Origin: Brucella gallinifaecis
GTDB taxonomy: Bacteria > Pseudomonadota > Alphaproteobacteria > Rhizobiales > Rhizobiaceae
DNA: 64,000 bases
NCBI RefSeq assembly: GCF_006476605.1
Contig: NZ_ML636803.1
Span: forward strand, 186,001 to 250,000
Reading direction: 5' to 3'
The translations under genes were made by a program, and so were the position numbers. Positions 39,318 to 47,300 of this stretch are shown here, one piece after another. The notes under the pieces are model-generated. The model had not been told where the DNA came from and did no database searches. It worked only from the letters and a program-made list of their open reading frames with translations. The stretch's first letter is position 1. Every line of letters starts with the position of its first letter.

Positions 39318-40267
39318 ACAAATCCGGCATCATATTTGAGACCCGGAATACGGTCTTTTGCCAGAAGTAAAGGGCCGTCCAGATCGACAATATCGGCTTT
39401 TTGCGCCAGAAGAACAGCAGGAGCCATTCCGAGCGATGTACCAACCATACAACCAACCATGATTTGCAGACCCAGCGAAATGGCTTTCTCACGCATGATA
39501 AGCCCCTCAGTCAGACCGCCAGCCTTGTCGAGTTTGATATTGACTGCATCATAACGTGTAGCGAGGTCTTCCAGACCTGTTGAAGTATGCACACTTTCAT
39601 CTGCACAGATGATAACAGGACGGTCTATGCGGCTGAGGATATCATCTTTGCCCGCAGGTAAGGGCTGCTCAATCAGAACAACGCCTGCTTGCGCGGCGGC
39701 TGCCATGTTTTCTACGATATTTTCATCTGTCCAGCCTTCATTGGCATCAATGATGATGCGACTGTCTGGCGCGGCTTTTGTAACGGCATGAATACGCTCG
39801 ATATCGTTCGTGCCCCCCATTTTAACCTTTATCAACGGATAATGTGCAACCTTTCCTGTGGAAATCGCCATTTCTTCCGCAGTACCCAGAGAGACTGTAA
39901 TTGCTGTTTCCAAAGGGCGAATTGGTGCATCAATAATATTGGCAACACTTCTGCCTGACAGCTTTGCCTCCAGATCCCAAAAAGCACAATCAACTGCATT
40001 TCGCGCAGCGCCTACCGGCATGATCGTTTGGATATCCTGACGGTCTGCACCGTTTTCTATGGCTTTTCGAACAGCTTCAATCTGTTCGCTGACACTTTCA
40101 ACGGATTCTCCATAACGCGCATAAGGCACACATTCACCGCGCCCGGTTTTACCCTCGCGGGCAATTTCACAAACAATCACCAAAGCTTCAGTCTTCGAGC
40201 CGCGGGAGATTGTGAATTTTCCGGCTATAGGATAGCTTTCTTGAATGATCTTCAAACTATTGTGCAT
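39287..40267 (-). CDS. dgcA: Enolase-superfamily amino-acid or dipeptide epimerase (DgcA / YcjG-like)
   Basis: 326 residues with the muconate-lactonising-enzyme subgroup catalytic set: the KxK base in LIKVKMGG, metal ligands D (IIDANEGW), E (IEQPLP) and D (CADES), and the opposite lysine in NIKLDKAGG. This combination is that of L-Ala-D/L-Glu epimerases, and the close relative DgcA racemises N-acetyl-D-glutamate in Rhizobiales. Sequence alone cannot separate the two. Its usual partner dgcN is not adjacent. It may recycle murein-derived amino acids. The 3' end overlaps the convergent glycosyltransferase gene by 31 bp. Confidence 0.85.
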   Translation of the reverse strand: MHNSLKIIQESYPIAGKFTISRGSKTEALVIVCEIAREGKTGRGECVPYARYGESVESVSEQIEAVRKAIENGADRQDIQTIMPVGAARNAVDCAFWDLEAKLSGRSVANIIDAPIRPLETAITVSLGTAEEMAISTGKVAHYPLIKVKMGGTNDIERIHAVTKAAPDSRIIIDANEGWTDENIVENMAAAAQAGVVLIEQPLPAGKDDILSRIDRPVIICADESVHTSTGLEDLATRYDAVNIKLDKAGGLTEGLIMREKAISLGLQIMVGCMVGTSLGMAPAVLLAQKADIVDLDGPLLLAKDRIPGLKYDAGFVYPPEADVWG

Positions 40268-40328
40268 GGATATGCCCTTTAGGACGTAATATTTCGGTCG
40301 TATAACGACTCGTATAAGAGGTTAATCC

Positions 40329-41504
40329 ATGTTGACGGATGCTGCCGACAAAGCAAGTGCTGCTTCTGATGTCGCGCCAAAGATTGATTTGGCCGAGCAT
40401 GATGGCGCACGCATGATCCGTTTACGTGGACGCTGGATTTCCCAGAATGTTGGCATCGTCGACAAAAAAATGCGTGAGCTTGAAAAAATTGGCGGTTCGC
40501 AGGCTGTTATTATCAATGCCGCCGAGGTTATAGGGCTTGATACGGCTGGCGCATGGCTGATTGAACGTCTGCGTCAAAGACTTCTGTCACAGAACATTGA
40601 AGTCAATCTTGAGGGTGTCAAGCCGTCATGGCTACCGCTTGTTGAAGAGGTTGGAAATTCGGTTGAACGCACCCTTGATGTGGTGCCGACGAAGAAGCCA
40701 TTCTTTGTTCTCAGAATATTGGATTCTATCGGACGGGGCACAGCCTCTGTCTTTGAAGATTTTCTCATGGGAATGCATATTCTTGGTGCAACCATTCGCG
40801 GAGCGCAGCTTAAAGCCGGACGCGGAAGCGGTATTCCATTCCCGGCCATTGTAAAACAGATTGATAAAATGGGGGTTGGCGCATTACCAATCATCATTCT
40901 CATGTCAACGATTGTTGGTGCGATTATTGCACAGCAGGGCGCGTTCCAGCTTCGTTATTTTGGCGCGGAAATCTTTGTTGTAGATCTGGTCGGCATCCTG
41001 GTTCTGCGTGAATTGGGCGTACTTCTGACCGCAATCATGATTTCCGGTCGTTCGGGCAGTGCAATTACCGCTGAAATTGGCTCTATGAAAATGCGCGAAG
41101 AAACCGACGCGCTTACAGTCATCGGACTCAATCCGGTGGGGGTTCTTGTCTTTCCACGACTTGTCGCTCTGGTGGTGGTTCTACCTCTTCTTACAATTAT
41201 TGCTGATTTGTCAGCGTTGGTTGGCGCAGCCGCTGTTACCTATTTTTATTCAAATATTTCACCTGAAGCATTTATCAGCCGCTTGCATGATGCTGTTGCA
41301 CTTAACACCTATTTTGCAGGTTTGATCAAAGCGCCTTTCATGGCGATGATTATCGGTATTCTGGCCTCTGTTGAAGGAATGAAAGTAGGCGGCAGTGCAG
41401 AATCACTGGGTAGCCGTGTGACAGCTTCTGTCGTGAAATCGATTTTTGTTGTTATTGTCGTTGATGGCGCATTCGCCATATTCTATGCCGCGATTGACTT
41501 TTAA
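40329..41504 (+). CDS. mlaE: Mla-type ABC transporter permease with fused STAS domain
   Basis: 391 residues. The N-terminal ~110 residues form a STAS-like domain (MIRLRGRW, VIINAAEVIGLDTAGAWLIERLR) corresponding to the separate MlaB of enterobacteria. The remainder is the MlaE permease with its signature LRELGVLLTAIMISGRSGSAITAEIGSM split over helices, and five to six membrane segments. It moves phospholipids between inner and outer membranes with MlaF and MlaD. First gene of a four-gene operon; an ATG preceded by AAGAGG starts it. Confidence 0.93.
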   Translation: MLTDAADKASAASDVAPKIDLAEHDGARMIRLRGRWISQNVGIVDKKMRELEKIGGSQAVIINAAEVIGLDTAGAWLIERLRQRLLSQNIEVNLEGVKPSWLPLVEEVGNSVERTLDVVPTKKPFFVLRILDSIGRGTASVFEDFLMGMHILGATIRGAQLKAGRGSGIPFPAIVKQIDKMGVGALPIIILMSTIVGAIIAQQGAFQLRYFGAEIFVVDLVGILVLRELGVLLTAIMISGRSGSAITAEIGSMKMREETDALTVIGLNPVGVLVFPRLVALVVVLPLLTIIADLSALVGAAAVTYFYSNISPEAFISRLHDAVALNTYFAGLIKAPFMAMIIGILASVEGMKVGGSAESLGSRVTASVVKSIFVVIVVDGAFAIFYAAIDF

Positions 41505-41614
41505 GTCTGTATTTTCGCAATTTTATGGGGTCTTTCAGACACAGTGAGGGATAAAACCAAGGAATGCTGTTTCTCATGGTTCAGTCTCACGGCAAGGTCG
41601 GATAAAGAATATTG

Positions 41615-42475
41615 ATGGAGACGAGTATAGATAATCAGTCACAATTGCATGGGGTTGATACCAAAGAGCAGTCTGTACCGATCATCTCGGTACGGGATGT
41701 TACTGTTGGTTTCGGCGGTCGTGCACCTGTGCTCGATAAACTCTCACTCGATATTTATAAAGGTGAGGTTCTTGGTTTCATCGGACCTTCCGGATCGGGA
41801 AAATCTGTACTGACCCGTACTATTCTGGGTCTGAATAAAAAACAGGCCGGTCAAATCGAGATATTAGGGCATAATATCGACAAACTCAGTGATGTCGATA
41901 AAATGGCCATAGATATGCGTATGGGGGTGCTTTTTCAGCACGGTGCTTTATTTTCTGCGCTTAGCGTTCTTGAGAATATTCAGGTTCCTATGCGCGAATA
42001 TCTGGACCTGTCACCGAAACTGATGGATGAGTTGGCTCGGTTGAAAATAGATTTGGTGGGGCTTAACCCGGATGCGGCAGATAAGTTTCCCTCAGAACTT
42101 TCGGGGGGCATGATCAAACGTGCAGCCCTTGCCCGTGCATTGGCTCTTGATCCCGATATCGTGTTTCTTGATGAACCAACCTCTGGCCTCGATCCGATTG
42201 GTGCAGCAGATTTTGATGAACTGATCGCCAATTTGCGCGACACAATGGGTCTCACCGTTTTTATGGTGACGCATGACCTCGACAGTCTGTTTGCAATTTG
42301 CGACCGTATTGCAGTTCTGGGGAATAAAAAAGTTTTGGTGAGTGGTTCCATTGAAGACATGCTCACTGTAGACGATCCATGGGTAAAATCCTATTTTCGA
42401 GGAAAACGTGCGCGGCAGATAGATACTTCAGCGCCGAGTAGAAGACGGCCCGACAGCCGATTGCAGACTGGATAA
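41615..42475 (+). CDS. mlaF: Mla-type ABC transporter ATP-binding protein
   Basis: 286 residues from the ATG at 41615; an adjacent TTG codon would add one residue. ABC ATPase motifs: Walker A GPSGSGKS, Q-loop LFQHGALFSALSVLEN, signature LSGGM, Walker B DIVFLDEPTSGLD, H-loop VTHD. The C-terminal tail is Arg/Ser-rich. It powers the MlaE permease. The ribosome-binding site is weak (GGATAAAG at a distance). mlaD starts 3 bp after its stop codon. Confidence 0.94.
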   Translation: METSIDNQSQLHGVDTKEQSVPIISVRDVTVGFGGRAPVLDKLSLDIYKGEVLGFIGPSGSGKSVLTRTILGLNKKQAGQIEILGHNIDKLSDVDKMAIDMRMGVLFQHGALFSALSVLENIQVPMREYLDLSPKLMDELARLKIDLVGLNPDAADKFPSELSGGMIKRAALARALALDPDIVFLDEPTSGLDPIGAADFDELIANLRDTMGLTVFMVTHDLDSLFAICDRIAVLGNKKVLVSGSIEDMLTVDDPWVKSYFRGKRARQIDTSAPSRRRPDSRLQTG

Positions 42476-42478
42476 GAT

Positions 42479-43474
42479 ATGGAAACGAAGGCCAATTACG
42501 TTGTGGTGGGAGTTTTCACGCTGATCGTCAGCCTGCTGGCTTTCGGCTTCGTGTACTGGATTGCCCGATATGGCGAAGCGCGGGATTCCGTAGGCCTTGA
42601 CGTGCGCATTCCGGGATCTGTGACCGGTCTGAGCATTGGTAGTCAGGTTCTGTTTAACGGCATCAAGGTTGGTGATGTGCGCAGACTGCATCTTGATGAA
42701 TCCAATCCAAGCATGGTTATTGTCCAGACTCAGGTTAACGCAACAACCCCGATCACCCGTTCAACCAAGGCAACACTTGGTTTTCAGGGGCTGACCGGAC
42801 AGGCCTATATCGAATTGAATGGCGGCTCTCTTGAAGAGCCAAATCTGCTCACAGAAGCTGCCAAGGAAGATACTGTCGCGCGTATTGATGCTGATCCTTC
42901 GTCGATAAACAATCTGCTTGCAACTGCGCAGGATATTTTTGGACGTGCAAATTCTGTTCTTGGTGAGCTGGAAAGTTTTGCAAAGGAAGCCCGCGGGCCG
43001 TTGATCGATACAATCAACAACACCAAGACCTTCACAGACGCGCTGGCAAAAAATGCTGATGTCATTGATGAGATTGGTTCCAATGCCGGTAATATCAACA
43101 AGATTGTTTCGGATGCGCAGGAGATGATGTCACGCCTGAATGCCGCTTCCGCCCGTGTTGAAAATGTTATCGAAAAAGCGGATCAATTGCTCTCGAGCGA
43201 TGATAAGGACGGGATCGTTGCACAGGCGAAAGCTACACTCGAATCCATTCGTCAATTGTCAAACAATCTTGACAAGCGCATCACGCCAATCGCCAGCAAT
43301 CTTGAACGTTTTTCAGGTCAGGGTTTGAACGATGTACAGGCTCTGATTGGCGATAGCCGCCGCGCAGTGCAGCGTGTAGAGCAAGCCGTAACTGATCTTG
43401 AACGAAATCCACAGCGTTTGCTTTTTGGTGGTCCCGGAAGTGTTCCGCAATATAACGGAAGGACGCGTCATTAA
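42479..43474 (+). CDS. mlaD: MlaD-family MCE protein (lipid-binding subunit)
   Basis: 331 residues. One N-terminal membrane helix (about 8-28) anchors a periplasmic MCE domain (about 38-118: VRIPGSVTGLSIGSQVLFNGIKVGDV split by loops, then GLTGQAYIEL). A long alpha-helical tail follows (about 145-320, with repeated Asn/Asp/Ala heptads) that is longer than in E. coli MlaD (183 residues). The tail may form a needle-like coiled extension across the periplasm, as in longer MCE proteins; this is inference. It overlaps the lipoprotein gene by one base. Confidence 0.9.
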   Translation: METKANYVVVGVFTLIVSLLAFGFVYWIARYGEARDSVGLDVRIPGSVTGLSIGSQVLFNGIKVGDVRRLHLDESNPSMVIVQTQVNATTPITRSTKATLGFQGLTGQAYIELNGGSLEEPNLLTEAAKEDTVARIDADPSSINNLLATAQDIFGRANSVLGELESFAKEARGPLIDTINNTKTFTDALAKNADVIDEIGSNAGNINKIVSDAQEMMSRLNAASARVENVIEKADQLLSSDDKDGIVAQAKATLESIRQLSNNLDKRITPIASNLERFSGQGLNDVQALIGDSRRAVQRVEQAVTDLERNPQRLLFGGPGSVPQYNGRTRH

Positions 43475-44091
43475 TGTCCATTGCAGGTTCTGTCGTGACG
43501 AAATTCCCTCATAAACTGGTCGCGCCATTTATTTTCGCGACCATGCTTGCCGGTTGCGGCACAACGACACCACTCGATACATTCAGCCTGTCAGCACCAC
43601 AGCAGACCAATGGCGTATCTGTAAGCCGCAAGAACTTGCAGATATTGGTGCCTTCGCCAAATGCGCTCAAAGCCCTTGATAGTGAGAATATCGTTGTTAA
43701 CACTGCACCGGGTGCAATCGAATATCTCAAAGGTGCACAATGGGGCGACAGACTGCCTAATCTGGTTCAGTCGCGTCTGGTGCAGGCATATGAAAACACT
43801 GGCGTATTCGGTGGTGTTGGTCGTCCTGGCGATGGTCTGGCGATCAACTATCAAATTCTCAGTGATCTGCGGGTGTTCAGCATTCAGACCTATGGTTCAC
43901 AGCGCGCAGCAGTCGTAGAGATTGCCGTCAGGCTGATGAATGATAAGAATGGTGAAGTCCGTTCCACGCGCGTTTTCCGCGCTTCAACACCTGTTTCCGG
44001 CACATCAAACAACGAATATGTAAGAGCCTTGGATAAGGCTTTTGATCAGGTCGCAAGTGAGATTGTCAGATGGACGATCTCTTCGCTTTGA
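43474..44091 (+). CDS. ABC-type transport auxiliary lipoprotein (PqiC/DUF330-like)
   Basis: 205 residues with a signal sequence ending in the lipobox MLAGC (modified C28). The mature region matches the auxiliary lipoprotein fold: an early TFSLSAP strand, VNTAPGAIEYLKGAQWGDRLPNLVQSRLVQAYENTG split over helix-strand, and a closing KAFDQVASEIVRWT helix. Such lipoproteins sit in the outer membrane and receive lipid from MCE complexes. It ends the mlaEFD operon, and a clear terminator follows. No MlaC-type periplasmic carrier is present. Confidence 0.88.
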   Translation: MSIAGSVVTKFPHKLVAPFIFATMLAGCGTTTPLDTFSLSAPQQTNGVSVSRKNLQILVPSPNALKALDSENIVVNTAPGAIEYLKGAQWGDRLPNLVQSRLVQAYENTGVFGGVGRPGDGLAINYQILSDLRVFSIQTYGSQRAAVVEIAVRLMNDKNGEVRSTRVFRASTPVSGTSNNEYVRALDKAFDQVASEIVRWTISSL

Positions 44092-44117
44092 TTGGCTAAT
44101 AGCTATAAACACTTCAA

Positions 44118-44148
44118 AGGCAGCCGGTAAAACGAGCTGCCTTTTTTT
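44118..44148 (+). terminator. Terminator of the mla operon
   Basis: Stem AGGCAGC / GCTGCCT with an 11-base loop followed by seven Ts, 26 bp after the stop codon. Confidence 0.88.
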
Positions 44149-44171
44149 ATTAACAACCAAAAACTTGATGC

Positions 44172-44200
44172 AAAAAAACGCAGCCCATAGGCTGCGTTTT
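44172..44200. terminator. Bidirectional terminator between the mla operon and the giant coiled-coil gene
   Basis: Perfect 11-bp stem AAAACGCAGCC / GGCTGCGTTTT with a CATA loop, A-rich before and T-rich after, so it can work on both strands. It probably ends the minus-strand giant gene. Confidence 0.8.
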
Positions 44201-44203
44201 ATT

Positions 44204-44302
44204 AAAGCGCATCCCGAAAAGTGTGAAACGGTTTTCGGATAAAGATGCGTGTTAAAATAAATATTTAGAGCGCCGATCTGATTCAATCAGATCGACGCTC
44301 TA
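44204..44302. repeat. Mosaic palindromic repeat, C module then A module
   Basis: The C module (44204-44250, GCGCATCCCGAAAAGTGTG ... TTTTCGGATAAAGATGCG) is separated by TTAAAATAAATATTT from the A module (44266-44302, TAGAGCGCCGATCTGATT and its complement). It is the reverse-orientation version of the copy after ntrC, including the spacer. Confidence 0.88.
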
Positions 44303-44322
44303 ATTTGATGCACTTATTTTAC

Positions 44323-47300
44323 TTAGCGCAAACGTCCACTTGCGTGAGCAAGCATGGTGTAAACTTTGCCCGTATCTGAAGTCAGGTAAGTCTGTGTAAC
44401 CATGTTGTCACGGTCGTTACGTGCAACGTCTTCTAACAAACGCTGGAAGTCGTCCATGTAGCGATCAACAGCGCGGCGGAACTCGCTATCGGTCTGGTAT
44501 TTGCGTTTGATGTCATCAAACGTCTGCTGTCCCTTGAGGGTATAAAGTCGGCGCGTGAAGACATTGCGCTCACCGCGGCGATAGCGATCCCACAACTCGA
44601 CAGATGCCTCATGATCAATCGCACGTGTAATATCGACTGAAAGGGAGTTGAGCGATTCAACCACATGATTTGGCGAGCGGGAAGTCTGTGTGGACTGGGT
44701 TTGTGTCGGTGCAATTTCTTCATCTTCACGAGAAGCACGTGCCAGAAGATCAGATACCCAACCACGTGGCTTTTCAGACGACTGCGCTGGCTGAGGCGCT
44801 TTTGGAGTCTCGATCGAACGAGCACGAACTGCTACATCAGCCTGTTGTGGGCGTTGCGTTGCCGCAGGTGCCGTGACAGGGACAGGACGCTGGGTTTGAA
44901 CCGGTCGGGAAACAGGGCGATCTGCGCGACTTTCACCAACATCAACCAGACGTCCAGACTTGTTGACGATTTCTGCCAGCTCCTTGAGAGCATTGATCTG
45001 TTCGCCAACAGCTTTGCGCATTGCGCTTGTCGTTTCCTTGGCTTCGGCAGGCATATCAAGAACGCCGCGCTTGAGTTCGCTGCGTGTTGTATCGAGCTCT
45101 GCACGAATTTCTGTAGCTGTGCGACGAATATCGTCAGTTGCCGCAGAGAACTTCTGCGAAGCCTGTTCAACGATTTCAGCAACGCTTTCGCGCATCTTTT
45201 CAGCCGAATTGCGTGTCTGACCCTCTGCACGCTGGAAAGCCAGTGTCACGACGGCCTCAAACGACTGCATCAGCTTCTCTACACTTTCAGACTTTTCAAC
45301 CAGACCTGCAGCCAGCTTATCAAGTGCCTGATGACGATCTTCAAGCGTGCCGGCAAGACCATTCTGCGCGGTGCTGATCATGTCGGAAGCAGATGCGAGT
45401 ACCTTGCCATGCTCTTCAAAGCGTTCTGCAATATCTGCAATCTGCGACAGCGTACCATCGGACAGCGCACGAAGCGTACCGATATTGTTATCAATGAGAC
45501 CAGTCGAAGCCTGGAACATCTGCGCCGCACGATTGGCATTTTCAACAAAGCTGCTTGTTGTTTCAACAAGGCGCCCATCAATATTCGTGAGATTGCTTGC
45601 AGCGGCATCAATCAGTTTGCCAAGTTCACCATTTGAAGCGGCGAGGCGGTCAATCAATTCGCTGATATTGTCAGACAGACCAGCCTTAGCCTGTTGAACG
45701 GCAGCAATGGTTTCTGCTGTTCGGCTTGCCAGAGCATTGACCAGAGCTGCATTTTCCGCACGCAGGCGATCTGTTGCTGCATGCGTTGCTTCTCCGAGCT
45801 GTTCAGCAAGGCCACGTCCGCTATCCGCCAGACGCTGCACGAGCGGCTCGGCAGTATCATTGAGAATCTGAGTGATTTCCTGTGAACGCGCTGCGAGAAC
45901 TGCATTAAGTTCACGGGTACGTTCTTCCAGCGTGACGGCCGTCGTGTCTGTAACCTGAGCAATACGGGCTTCAACAGAACCCAGTTCCATCGTAATGCGC
46001 GAACCAATGTCACCAAGGCGCATTGCAATGGCATCTGCACGTTCTGTAAGACGAGCTTCAGTTCCAGAGAGGTTTTCTGTAACGCTTGACGAGAAAGCTT
46101 CACTATATCCAGCAAGCGTTTCACTTGTCTTGGCCGCAGTATCTGCAATGCTGGTTTCAATCTGCGACAGGCGCGAAGCAATTGCATTCGCACGTTCGCC
46201 AAGACGCTCTTCGGTTGCTGCAAGATTGGTGTTGAGATTGGTGCTGAAGCTTTGGCCAAACCCTTCCAGCGCTTCGCCAGCCTTGGCAGCTTCTGCTGAA
46301 AGAATGCCGGCTGATTCCATAATCTTTTCACGCAATGAACCTGCGACTACACCTGCGCTCTGTTCAAGTGCACGACGCACATTATCGACACCGATTGTGA
46401 GAGCCTTTTCCATGGTCTGGGTGCGCTCTTCGATAATGCCGGTCTGACCTTCAAAGGCACGGCTGATCGTAGCACTGCTGTTTTCAATCGAATCATGCAG
46501 ACTGGCCGTACGCTGCGAAAGAATATCACCATGATCCTGTAATGTCTGGCTCAGCGAAGCCGTGCTTTCGGTTAGCGTCTCGCGAATTGCAGATGTACGA
46601 CCTTCAATGGTCTGCTCATGTCCTTCAAGAATATGGGCGAGGGCACTGTTATGGTCACTTAATACTGTACGCAACCCACTTGTACGCTCTTCAACATGCT
46701 GCACATGATTGTTGAAAGTTGCCTCAAGCGCATCACGGCTTGCACCAATCGTTTCGCTGATAATATGCGACCGCTCTTCAAATACGCGTGCAAGCTCCTG
46801 CTGATTATCCGCAATAAGTGCCTGTAGCGTGTTTACACGTTCATCAAAGGTACGGGCCAGCACGTCACGATTTTCATTGAAACTATCGCGCAGTGTCGCT
46901 GTGCGTTCATCCATCAATTGAGCGAGCATGGCCTGATTGCCAGCAATTACGCTGTTAAGAGAAGCTGCACGTTCGTCTAGTGAACGGGCATGGTCCGCAA
47001 AACTTGCATCAAGACGCGATGCATTATTGGCCATTGCTTCCTGAAGAGCACTGGTTCTCTCGGCAAGAATAGCGGCATGCTGTTCGGCAGCCGAATTAAG
47101 CGCTGACGCACTGTTGCTGATCGCATTTTCAATATCGCCAGTACGTGCGGCAAGCGTATCTGCATGGCTGCGAATAGCAGCCGAAGCACGTTCTGTTTCG
47201 CCTTCAAGAGAAGTTGCCAGAGCATCGCGGCTTTCAGCCAGCTTGCTGGCAAAGGCAGACGCCTTGTCATTGAGAACTGTGCCAACGCTTTCGCTGATCG

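Noticed and set aside
44665-45636. 323-codon plus-strand open frame inside the giant coiled-coil gene
   Set aside because: The opposite frame is a continuous 1556-codon gene with regular repeats; this frame is its Cys/Arg/Ser-rich shadow.
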